A stretch of DNA of 64,000 nucleotides from Bacteroidales bacterium (GTDB lineage: Bacteria; Bacteroidota; Bacteroidia; Bacteroidales; P3): contig JAFYSZ010000024.1 in the NCBI GenBank assembly GCA_017559135.1, forward strand, positions 1-64,000, in the 5' to 3' direction. The position numbers were made by a program, and so were the translations under genes. Positions 43,407 through 53,200 of this stretch are shown piece by piece (positions within the stretch are counted from its first letter, which is position 1; the number at the start of each line of letters is the position of its first letter). The notes beneath the pieces were generated by a model. That model worked only from the letters and a program-made list of their open reading frames with translations, had not been told where the DNA came from and searched no databases.

Positions 43407-46400
43407 ATGAAAAAAGTATTTAGATTTTTATTGAGTTTGGTGCTTTTTATTGCGCTAATATCTCAATTAAATGCACAAACAGTTGTTACAATAGGCAATA
43501 ACTGTATTGGGGAAGACTTCCTTCCAATAAATGTTACTTATAATTACAGCTATTCTCAAACAATATTCTCTTCAGAGGAATTGATGGCTGGAGAAATTAG
43601 CTCTATAAGTTATAAGTTTAATTCAGAAATACCTACAACTATTTCTTCTCAAATTTATTTAGGAGAAGTAAGTAAAGATGTGTTTGCTAATCCGGAGGAT
43701 TTTGTTTCTGCAGATAGTCTTACTTTGGTATATTCTGGAGATGTAACATTTACTCAAGGTTGGGTTACAATTAACTTTACAACTCCCTTTGATTATAGTG
43801 GAGAAAACAATCTTGTTGTTGCTTATATGAATAACACAGGAACATGGACAGATGCTAGATTTTTTACAGTTTGTTCTTCTGTTGGTAGCAAAACAATAAC
43901 TTGTTATAGAGGCAATCAAGAAATATCTATAAATAATCCACAGGAAGTAAATAGTGCAATGAGAATGGTTTTGAACAACAGACCAAATATTAAGTTTGAA
44001 ATCAATCCTTTCTCAGCATCTTGTTATCCTCCAACAGAAATCTTATCGCAACAAATTACATCTCAATCTGCAACTCTTACTTGGAATGCAGTAGAGGGAG
44101 TAGAACAATATGCAGTTGCATATAAGAAATCATCAGAAGTGCTATGGGATACTACATTTGTAAATACAAACTCTATTGCCTTATCTCAATTAGATGTAAT
44201 AACAACTTATGATGTTAAAATATGGAGTGTTTGTTCTGGAGAAGAAAGTATAGCTTTTACCACATCTTTTACAACACTTCCACCAGCTGAACTATTATCG
44301 GAATTACCATTTGAATGTAATTTTAATACACAAGCAGAATCTCAATTATGGACAATACTTAACGGTACACAAACAAATAAATGGTATTGGGGAAATATAG
44401 TAAATTCCACATTAAGCGATTTAGGAGGAGTAAGCGGTGCGATGTATATTAGTGATGATGAAGGAGTAACAAATCATTATAATGGTACATATTCAATTGT
44501 TTATTTTTCAAGATATATCCAATTTTCAGATGCTCCTGAGTTTAAATTAACTTTTGATTGGAAAGGTATAGCAGAGGGTAATTCAGATTTTCTTCAAGTA
44601 TTTCTTGTCCCAACTACAACTGTGTTAAATAATAACATTATGTTGACAGAAGGAGAGATAACAGATAGATTAAGTGGAGTTAATAATTGGCAAAGAGAAG
44701 AAGTTGTTATTCCAGGAGAATTTGCAAATGGAGTCTATAACTTAGTTTTTATGTGGAGAAACGATAGCAGTGTAGAACATCAACCTCCTGCTGCTGTGGA
44801 TAATATTTCTATTGAAGCAATCCATTGTGGTAGAGTAATGAATCTTGCTGCAGAAGTAAACAATAATGCAGAAGATAACATAACTGCAACAATTACTTTT
44901 GATGACAATAATACAGAGGAAGGAAGAACGTATTTAGTAGAATACTCTTTGGCAAATACAAATGAATGGGTATCTCTTTCAACAACAGAAAATAGTGTAG
45001 TATTAGAAGGTTTACAACATACAAGCAGATATTCTGTAAGAGTTAAAGTATTGTGTTCTTCAACTGATGTATCAGACTATTCTGAAATAATTAACTTTAA
45101 CACACCTTGTGGAGTGATTTCTCAATTCCCTTGGACAGAAAGTTTTGAAAATGAATTTGTTCACGAAGAATTATCAGTTGGAGATGAATATGCTCCTAAG
45201 TGTTGGGAAAATATAAATGGAGGTTCTTCATATTATGGTTGGACTCAAACAGATTATTATGCAACAAATGGAGAAAATTCTTTGAATTTCTATGGCTATG
45301 CAACCTCTGGAACTTATGATGATTGGTTAATAACTCCACTTGTTGAGTTTGATGGAAATCAAAGACTGACTTTAAAGATTAAAAAGTCAGCATTGGATAA
45401 TAACCCTACGTTTAAGATTTATTATTATGATGCAAGCGAACAAGATATAGCATCTCTTGCAGATACATCTTTGTTTGAATTATTGGATACAGTCGTATTT
45501 TCTCAAAATACAATGGATTTCAAAAAGATTGAAGTTAATTTATCTGACGTTTCTTTCTTAGGAAGAATTGCATTGGTGGTTGATGATAGAATATCAGAAT
45601 TTTACATAGATGAATTTACTATTGATAATATTCCTTTATGTCCAGATGTATTTGGACTAACAGTTAATGTTACTTCATCTTCAAGTATGAGCGTTAGCTT
45701 TGATAATTCTAACCCTGTTGCAGAAGGTTGGACAATTGCATACGGTCAAGCAGATTCTATACAAGCATTTAATCTAGAATTAGCAAATACAATAATTGTA
45801 AATTCTACTGATGTATTACCTATAACTATAAATAATCTTAACACAGGAGTTTATTATGTTGCTGTGAAATCAAATTGTGGTGGAGCTTATTCTGAAATAG
45901 AAACAATAGAAATCCCTGTTGCGCAAAATTTACCATATTCTCAAAACTTTGATAATCCTAATTTAATAACAGGTTGGAATTTCCAAAGTAATTCATCAAA
46001 TGTATGGACAGTTGGAACGCTTACTAATGGAGAAGACTCGGTAAGCGAAAGTATATTGTATGTTAGTGAAAATAATGGAATGTCAAATACATACAATAAT
46101 GGATTGGAAACCTATGCGTATGCTTATACCAATTTAGTTTTTGGAGAGTTTCCTGCTTTTAACATTTCTTTCAGTTGGAGAGCAAATGGAGAAGGATCTT
46201 ATGATTACGGAAAAGTGTATTTACTCCCTTACAACTATGTATTAAGTTCATATACCCTTCCTGATGATGATTATAGTATAACAGGAAGATTAAATAATCA
46301 ATCAGAATGGCAATCAAAAGATATAGATTTAGGACATGAATATGCAAATGGTGTTTATAAATTAGTATTTGCATGGAAAAATGACTCAAATGGCGGAAGC

Positions 46401-49400
46401 AACCCTCCATTATCAGTAGATAATTTATTTGTTGAAGTATTGACTTGTGGACCTGTTGAAACCTTAACATTAAACAATATAGAAGCAACAACACCATCTA
46501 TATCTGTTGCCTATACCGATCACAACTCTAATGGTGTTGATTATTTAATAGAATATACAGCAGAAAACCAAGAAAACTGGATTTCAATCGTTACAGACAC
46601 TAATTATTATGTTATAGATAGTCTTAATAGTGAAACTACATATCACGTAAAAGTTGCTGTATTGTGTGAAAACGGAACAACTACAAGTTTTGTTGAAGAA
46701 GTAATCACAACTCCTTGTGGTGTGATTTCACAATTCCCTTGGACAGAGGATTTCAGTGGCGGAATAGGCCAATGTTGGTATCAAATGTTAGGAGATATGT
46801 CTGATACAGTAACTTATTCTAATACCTTAAATACGAATTCTTCTAATGGTTGGAAATATAATACGTATGACGAAGGTGAAAGTATGTTTACAAATCTTTC
46901 TTATGAATACGCAAAATATTGGATTGTTTCACCTGTTTTCAATTTAGGCAATGGAGAAACAATATATCAACTATCTGCTGATGTATATAGAAAATCTCCA
47001 AACGGAGGAACTGCACAATCACCAAATGGAGATAGATTTGCAATATTGGTTTCAACCGATGATGGAAACACTTGGGCAACTGCAAATGCTATGATATTTG
47101 GTAGTGGAGAAAATTCAACTTATGATTATCCTCTTTCAATATTTAATGAAAACGCTTCAAACATTAAATTCAAATTAGCAGATGCAAACGATCAACCTTT
47201 CACAGGAAATGTCAGAATAGCTTTCTTTGGAGAAGGAACAACTTCAAGAATTGTGTTAGATAATTTGGAAATATCTCAATGGCAACCTTGCCAAATACCA
47301 TCAATGGTTAATGTTGGAAACATAACAGCAACTTCTGCAGAATTAACATTTATGGAATTTGGTCAAGCAACACAATGGGAATATGTACTTTCGCAAGGAA
47401 ATACAATATCAACTTCTGCAACTCCTGTTCTGATTAACTATCCTGGAACTTATTTGAATGATTTATTAGACGGAATGACTTATTCAGTAGCAGTAAGAGG
47501 CGTTTGTGGAGAATCTTACTCAGAATGGTCAGATACAATTACTTTCACAACTCCATCACAACCTACACAATTACCTTTTGAAACTTCATTTGATAATGAA
47601 TTTGATAATCAAAAATGGGTATCTACTTCAAATACAAATAACGTTTGGACAATAGGAACTGCGACATCTTATGATGCTGGTGGAAAATCAGCATATATGT
47701 CTTCAAATGGAGAATCTTATAATGTTAGTATGCCAGCAGGTTGGAATTATACTTACGCTTGTTTGTATAGAGAGTTTGATTTCGCGTCAGGAGGAGATTA
47801 CATTTTAAGTTTTGATTATAAGGTTTCAGGATATCCTGCTTGGGATATGGGTATTCAAGTTTTCGTAGTTGACGAGGAAGAAGAAATTGCTCCACAAGAC
47901 TTTTATTATAATTCAGATAATTCCCTGATAGATCTTTCAGGACAAAATAACTGGACAAGAGCAGATGTTGAATTGTCAGGATTAGAAGGAATAAAGAAAA
48001 TAGTATTCTTTACATGGGGATATACTGCAAGTTATAGCACTCAATCGCAAGTTCCACCTGCAATAGACAATATTTCTATTGAATATATGATTTGTGAACC
48101 ACCTACAAACCTTGTAGTATCAGATATTACATCAAATAGTGCTGTTGTTTCTTGGAATGGAGATGCAGAAAACTATAAAATCAATTGTGTTGTAGCAGGT
48201 CAATCAGATACACTTTCTTACACAACATCAGCAACAACATATATATTACCATTATCTTCATTTGAAAGTTACGAAGTAAACGTTCAAAGCGTTTGTGATG
48301 AAGAACTATATTCTCTTACAACAGAAAACATTTCTTTCACAACACTTCAAGACGCAGATACAATACCTTACACTTGTAATTTTGAAGGAGTAGGAAATAA
48401 TGGCTGGTTGTTAAGAAACGGCGATTGTATAAACCAATGGACAATAGGCGTTCCTGTAGGACAAACTTCTTCTTCGTTATTTATTTCCGATGATGAAGAA
48501 ACAGCACATTATGCAGCATACGGCAGTAGTGTTGTAATAGCAGAAAAATTATTCCAATTTGGAAATTCAGAATTTGTAAAAATAAGTTTTGACCTTACAA
48601 TAGGAGGAGAAATCTCTTCAAATATTTTCTATGATTATTTGAAAGTATTCCTATTACCAGAAGATCAAATACTTGAACCAACAAATTCACTCAACCTAAA
48701 TGAAACTCACCCATACGCATTGAGCAATTATTCACAAGATGTAATTCTTCAATACCTTGGAACAAATGCAATCTGTATGTTAGACTCTACGACAACAATC
48801 AATATCACAATACCAACTCCATTAAATGAACAAAGAAAATTAGTATTCTTATGGAGAAATAACGAAATGTCAGGAACACAACCAGGAGCAATAATAGATA
48901 ACATCTCAATTACTACATTAGGAGGCATAATTGAAGAAGAATGTCTTGTTCCAACAAACTTAACAGTTTCAGACATTACTTCAAATTCTGCAAACCTTGT
49001 TTGGACACCAGCAGGAGAAGAAACAGCTTGGCAAGTTAAAGTAAATGAACAAACACCTGTTGATGTTACATCACCAAATCACGTTCTTACAAACCTATTA
49101 CCTTCAACAGAATATAGCGTATCGGTAAGAGCAAATTGTGGAACAGGCGTTTCAGAATGGGCAACTACAACATTCACAACATCAGACACTGTGATAAATC
49201 CTGTTGTAGCAACATTAACAGCGACTGCAATAGCAGAAAATTCAGCAATTCTAAATGCAAGTGTTGAAGAAGGAAATGTTGAAATAGTAGAAAGAGGATT
49301 CTATTACAAAGAATCATTACAAACAGAATGGGATTCAATTACAGCAGAAGGTGAATCAACATTCTCTGTTCAGTTATCAAACCTTTTAGCTCAAACATCA

Positions 49401-49736
49401 TACACTTACAAAGCATACGTAAGAACTGCTGAAAATGTATTTGAAGGAGCAGAAGTAGAATTTACAACAGAACAATCTTCATTAGCAGATGTAAACAATG
49501 AATTGAAAGTTGAAGCATATCCAAATCCTACAAACGATAAAGTAAATATTGAAATAAAAGGATTAAGTGCTGATGCAAGATTGATAATGACTGATGTACA
49601 AGGTAGAGTGCTAAAAGATATTGAAATAAATTCTCGCCGAAATGAATTAGACTTAAAGAATTTCGCAAGCGGAGTTTACTACATCAAAGTATTTGATAAC
49701 CACTCAACCAAAACAATAAAAATAATTAAAGAATAA
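43407..49736 (+). CDS. Giant modular T9SS surface protein (2109 residues)
   Basis: Signal peptide at residues 1-23 (LNAQ). Residues 24-195 form an N-terminal domain shared with the 50202-55748 protein (GWVTINFTTPF, NLVVAYMNNTG). Six jelly-roll modules of the cleaved-adhesin/choice-of-anchor-J kind start near 302, 569, 842, 1103, 1389 and 1653, each opening with LP/FPW...F and holding SFSWR-, VFLVP- and AVDNISIE-like strands. Fibronectin type III units alternate with them (for example 207, 474, 745, 1013, 1295, 1563, 1846, 1934). A type A T9SS sorting domain covers about 2032-2109 (YPNPTNDKVN...GVYYIKVFDN). In Porphyromonas such modules occur in haemagglutinins and gingipains; no protease domain is visible. 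Probable surface adhesin. No clear TAnnTTTG box precedes it. Confidence 0.88.
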   Translation: MKKVFRFLLSLVLFIALISQLNAQTVVTIGNNCIGEDFLPINVTYNYSYSQTIFSSEELMAGEISSISYKFNSEIPTTISSQIYLGEVSKDVFANPEDFVSADSLTLVYSGDVTFTQGWVTINFTTPFDYSGENNLVVAYMNNTGTWTDARFFTVCSSVGSKTITCYRGNQEISINNPQEVNSAMRMVLNNRPNIKFEINPFSASCYPPTEILSQQITSQSATLTWNAVEGVEQYAVAYKKSSEVLWDTTFVNTNSIALSQLDVITTYDVKIWSVCSGEESIAFTTSFTTLPPAELLSELPFECNFNTQAESQLWTILNGTQTNKWYWGNIVNSTLSDLGGVSGAMYISDDEGVTNHYNGTYSIVYFSRYIQFSDAPEFKLTFDWKGIAEGNSDFLQVFLVPTTTVLNNNIMLTEGEITDRLSGVNNWQREEVVIPGEFANGVYNLVFMWRNDSSVEHQPPAAVDNISIEAIHCGRVMNLAAEVNNNAEDNITATITFDDNNTEEGRTYLVEYSLANTNEWVSLSTTENSVVLEGLQHTSRYSVRVKVLCSSTDVSDYSEIINFNTPCGVISQFPWTESFENEFVHEELSVGDEYAPKCWENINGGSSYYGWTQTDYYATNGENSLNFYGYATSGTYDDWLITPLVEFDGNQRLTLKIKKSALDNNPTFKIYYYDASEQDIASLADTSLFELLDTVVFSQNTMDFKKIEVNLSDVSFLGRIALVVDDRISEFYIDEFTIDNIPLCPDVFGLTVNVTSSSSMSVSFDNSNPVAEGWTIAYGQADSIQAFNLELANTIIVNSTDVLPITINNLNTGVYYVAVKSNCGGAYSEIETIEIPVAQNLPYSQNFDNPNLITGWNFQSNSSNVWTVGTLTNGEDSVSESILYVSENNGMSNTYNNGLETYAYAYTNLVFGEFPAFNISFSWRANGEGSYDYGKVYLLPYNYVLSSYTLPDDDYSITGRLNNQSEWQSKDIDLGHEYANGVYKLVFAWKNDSNGGSNPPLSVDNLFVEVLTCGPVETLTLNNIEATTPSISVAYTDHNSNGVDYLIEYTAENQENWISIVTDTNYYVIDSLNSETTYHVKVAVLCENGTTTSFVEEVITTPCGVISQFPWTEDFSGGIGQCWYQMLGDMSDTVTYSNTLNTNSSNGWKYNTYDEGESMFTNLSYEYAKYWIVSPVFNLGNGETIYQLSADVYRKSPNGGTAQSPNGDRFAILVSTDDGNTWATANAMIFGSGENSTYDYPLSIFNENASNIKFKLADANDQPFTGNVRIAFFGEGTTSRIVLDNLEISQWQPCQIPSMVNVGNITATSAELTFMEFGQATQWEYVLSQGNTISTSATPVLINYPGTYLNDLLDGMTYSVAVRGVCGESYSEWSDTITFTTPSQPTQLPFETSFDNEFDNQKWVSTSNTNNVWTIGTATSYDAGGKSAYMSSNGESYNVSMPAGWNYTYACLYREFDFASGGDYILSFDYKVSGYPAWDMGIQVFVVDEEEEIAPQDFYYNSDNSLIDLSGQNNWTRADVELSGLEGIKKIVFFTWGYTASYSTQSQVPPAIDNISIEYMICEPPTNLVVSDITSNSAVVSWNGDAENYKINCVVAGQSDTLSYTTSATTYILPLSSFESYEVNVQSVCDEELYSLTTENISFTTLQDADTIPYTCNFEGVGNNGWLLRNGDCINQWTIGVPVGQTSSSLFISDDEETAHYAAYGSSVVIAEKLFQFGNSEFVKISFDLTIGGEISSNIFYDYLKVFLLPEDQILEPTNSLNLNETHPYALSNYSQDVILQYLGTNAICMLDSTTTINITIPTPLNEQRKLVFLWRNNEMSGTQPGAIIDNISITTLGGIIEEECLVPTNLTVSDITSNSANLVWTPAGEETAWQVKVNEQTPVDVTSPNHVLTNLLPSTEYSVSVRANCGTGVSEWATTTFTTSDTVINPVVATLTATAIAENSAILNASVEEGNVEIVERGFYYKESLQTEWDSITAEGESTFSVQLSNLLAQTSYTYKAYVRTAENVFEGAEVEFTTEQSSLADVNNELKVEAYPNPTNDKVNIEIKGLSADARLIMTDVQGRVLKDIEINSRRNELDLKNFASGVYYIKVFDNHSTKTIKIIKE

Positions 49737-49744
49737 TAAAAACT

Positions 49745-49775
49745 AAAAGGGGAGCAAATCGCTCTCCTTTTTTTT
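49745..49775 (+). terminator. Terminator of the 2109-residue protein gene
   Basis: 11-bp stem (AAAAGGGGAGC with GCTCTCCTTTT, one G-U pair), loop AAATC, T tract. Confidence 0.88.
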
Positions 49776-49808
49776 AATTTATCTCACCTAAAAATCTTTC
49801 TTTTTTTG

Positions 49809-49892
49809 CGGAGTTTTTTTCTTTGTTTTTTACAATTATTTCATAGATTTAAAAAATTATTTCTTTGTTTTAAAAAATTATTTCATAGAGAT
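49809..49892 (-). repeat. 21-bp-period intergenic repeat, 4 units
   Basis: Units start at 49809, 49830, 49851 and 49872; on the minus strand heads alternate between AAAACAAAG and a TCTATG type, bodies AAATAATTTTTT or close. Same family as at 311, 5701, 18063 and 58349. Confidence 0.85.
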
Positions 49893-49963
49893 TTTTTTAG
49901 CATATTTCCTCTTATATTTTTACTATATTTTTACTATCTTTTTATTATATATTATATATACAA

Positions 49964-50066
49964 TTGACGATTTATCAATTTTTGATTGACGAAATGTCAA
50001 GATTTTCTTGATGATTTATCAATACTTTATTGTTGGATTGTCAATACTTGATTGATGAAATGTCAA
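49964..50066 (+). repeat. Five-copy 22-bp-phased palindrome array
   Basis: 15-base imperfect palindromes with consensus TTGAYGAWWTRTCAA begin at 49964, 49986, 50008, 50030 and 50052, exactly 22 bases apart, separated by 7-base spacers of variable sequence. Copy 4 (TTGTTGGATTGTCAA) is the most diverged. All copies therefore face nearly the same side of the helix, as expected for a multi-site operator or iteron set. It ends 64 bases before the promoter of the giant gene at 50202. Confidence 0.85.
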
Positions 50067-50130
50067 TATAAAGTTTTTATTTTATTAAACAATATGGCGT
50101 TTTAATTGTTGTATGTTATGTTGTTGATTT

Positions 50131-50162
50131 TTTGGTAGATAGGGAAAAATGTTGTAAATTTG
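50131..50162 (+). promoter_or_regulatory. Promoter of the 1848-residue surface protein gene
   Basis: TTTG (50131-50134), 20 bases, TAAATTTG (50155-50162). Upstream lies the phased palindrome array. Confidence 0.75.
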
Positions 50163-50201
50163 CAAATTTTAACATTTTTTAAAAATTATAAATTAAAAAG
50201 T

Positions 50202-53200
50202 ATGAGTAAATTTAGAAAAAATTGGATTATCCTTTTGTTTCTTTTGTTTGGAATGCGTTTAAATGCTCAGACAGAAGTGCAAATTGGTAATGGAACGCAA
50301 ACAGGATATATTCCCGTTGTAGCGATGTACACTGCGAGTTATGTACAGAGTTTGTATTTGAGTACAGAACTTCAAGCAGGTTTGATTACTTCAATCAGTT
50401 ATCAATATGCTTTATCGGAAGAGATTACTACTTCTCCGACAACAATCTATATGGCAGAGGTTAGTAGAAGCAGTTATGGTGGAAGTACAGATAGAGTGCC
50501 TGCTGATAGTCTTACACAAGTGTTTAGTGGAAGTGTTACTTTCTCGCAAGGTTGGGTAACTATTAACTTAACAACTCCTTTCAATTACACAGGAGCAGGA
50601 AATTTAGTTGTTGCGTATTTAAATAACACTGGTCAAAGTTTATCTTGGGAAGAGGCTTATTTTTATGTAACGCCTACTACTGAGAATATGTCAAATATGG
50701 CAGCAAGTTGGGACGGAACATTAGACATAAACAATATTGCATCAGGTTGGATGTCGCCTAATGAAAGTTTAGCTGCAAGACCAAATACAAAATTTGTGTT
50801 TTCATCAGCGGAAGGCTTTTGTTTCCCTCCTCAAAATGTAACTATGTCAGGAATTACTGATAATTCTGCGGTTGTTTCTTGGACTGCTCCTGAGGGACAA
50901 ACAACTTTTGGAGTTGCTTATAAAGAGGCTTCTGCTGAAACTTGGGTTACATTGCCTAATGTTACGGGTACTACGACTACTTTAACAGATTTGGAAGGTC
51001 TTACAAATTATTCTGTAAAAGTTTGGACAATTTGTGGAGAGGAATCTTTGAGTAATGAGGTTGTTAGAACGTTTACAACCGATGTTTCTTCTTCTCAAAT
51101 AACTTATTTGCCTTATAACGAAAGTTTTGATACACAAGAGTCTGTTTCTTCTTGGTTATTGGAAAATGGAAATAATGTAAATAAATGGTATTGGGGAACT
51201 GTTGAAAATAATACAACTGAACTTCCTACAAGTGGTGCTTTGTTTATTTCTTCAAACGATGGTTTAGCAAATGTGTATAATAATGGAGAAGAATCTGAGG
51301 TGTTTGCAAAAAAATATATACACTTCCCAGAGGCACTAAACTTTAAGTTTGCTTTTGATGTTAAATGTATTGGGGAAGAAGATTGGGACGAATTATATGT
51401 TCACCTTGTTCCAAATGGACAATCGGCTAATGATAACAATTTAATAGGTGCATATTCTGGTATAATGAATTGGGAAAGACAGGAAATCCTTTTACCAGCT
51501 TCTTATGCTAATCAAACTATGCAGTTAGTTTTTCGTTGGTATAATGATAATATGTCAGGGGCTAATCCTCCTGCTGCAATTGATAATATTTCTCTTGTGG
51601 CATTGACTTGTGGAATGGTGAATAATTTGGCAGTTGCTTTTGATGAAAATGAGGAAGGTGTTATTGCTGAGGTTTCTTTCTCTAATGCAAATCCTGCTGT
51701 TGATTCTTACATTGTAGAGTATGCGATGAATGGAACTGATGATTGGACTTCTATTACTGTTGATACAACTATTGCGGAAATTACAGGATTGCCTTATGCT
51801 ACTTCTTATTCTGTTAGAGTGAAAGTGCATTGTGCAGATGATTCTATGAGCGAATATTCTGAAACATTATCGTTTACTACTCCTTGTGGTATGATTACTT
51901 CTTTCCCTTGGACAGAAGGTTTTGAAAATCCTTTTGTTGCTCCTGAGGGATTAGGTAATGCTGATGCTCCTCTTTGTTGGGTGCAATTTACAAGAGATGA
52001 TTATTATATGTGGGATCGTAACACAGTATATCCTTCTTCTGGAAGTGGTTGTTTGAGAGGTATGAATAGCACATATTCATCAGATGCGAATGCGTGGATG
52101 ATTTCTCCTGCAATGCAGTTTACAGGTGAAGAAATGCTTGTCTTTAAAATGAAAAGACAATATGAATCTCAAATTGCTAAATTGAAAATTTATACATTAT
52201 CAGAAACTGAACAACCTCTTTCTTCTATAAGTGATACTTCTCGTTTCCAATTGGTAAGATCGATAGAATTATCAGGTCCTGGTGCAGACTATACTACTTA
52301 TGAGGTGGGATTATCTTCTCTTCAAGGTCAAGGTAGATTTGCTTTTGTTTATAGTGAACCTGCAAATACTTTCTTTATTGATGATGTAAGCGTTGAAGCG
52401 CTTCCTGATTGTCCAAATGTGTATGGAGTAACTGCACAAAGAGTTGGAACAAACAGTGCTTCTGTTAATTTCGATACTTCAAATGGAAATAACTCTGGTT
52501 GGGTTATTGCTTACGGACAAGCAAACTCTGAATCGGATTTTAATCCTGAAACAGTGCCTGCAAATCAACAAATAACTATAACTTCTGCTGATCAATTACC
52601 ATATATAGTAGAAGGATTGACCTCTGGTGCTTATTATTTCTCTGTTAAACAAGATTGTGGTGGAGCTTATTCTCCTGCTGTAAGCGTGTTTATTCCTGTT
52701 GTTAATAATATCCCATACACACAAAACTTTGATTCAAATATTGCTGGGGAATGGGATTTAGGATTGTATAGCGGAACTAATAAATGGGTAATAGGAACTG
52801 CTACAAGTAATTCAGAAGCTCCTGGAAGTTCAATGTATATTAGTGATAACAATGGAGATAGTAATACATATAACTTTACTTCTCAATCAAAATCATACGC
52901 TGTAACTTATATTTCTTTTGGACAAGCTCCTCAATTTACTCTTACTTATGATTGGAAAGCAATGGGACAAACAATAGGTATTTCAGCATACGACTATGGA
53001 AAAGTTTATCTTCTTCCAGATTCTATGAATATTACAACTTCTCAAACAATTAATAACTCTTATGCTATAAGTGGTGATCTTGTTAATCAAAATACATGGC
53101 AAAGTGATACAATAGAAATAGATGCTACTTATGCTAATTCGGTTAGAAAATTAGTGTTTGCATGGTATAACAATTCTTCAACAGGTACTAATCCTGCTTT

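Larger units (their letters stand above)
49776..50130. other. AT-rich intergenic regulatory region
   Basis: No gene. In order it holds the 21-bp-period repeat array (49809-49892), an almost pure A/T run (about 49905-49960), and the 22-bp-phased palindrome array (49964-50066), followed by the promoter of the next giant gene. Confidence 0.8.

Noticed and set aside
49964..50066. CRISPR array
   Set aside because: Repeats are 15 bp, spacers only 7 bp, no cas gene nearby; the geometry fits protein-binding sites.
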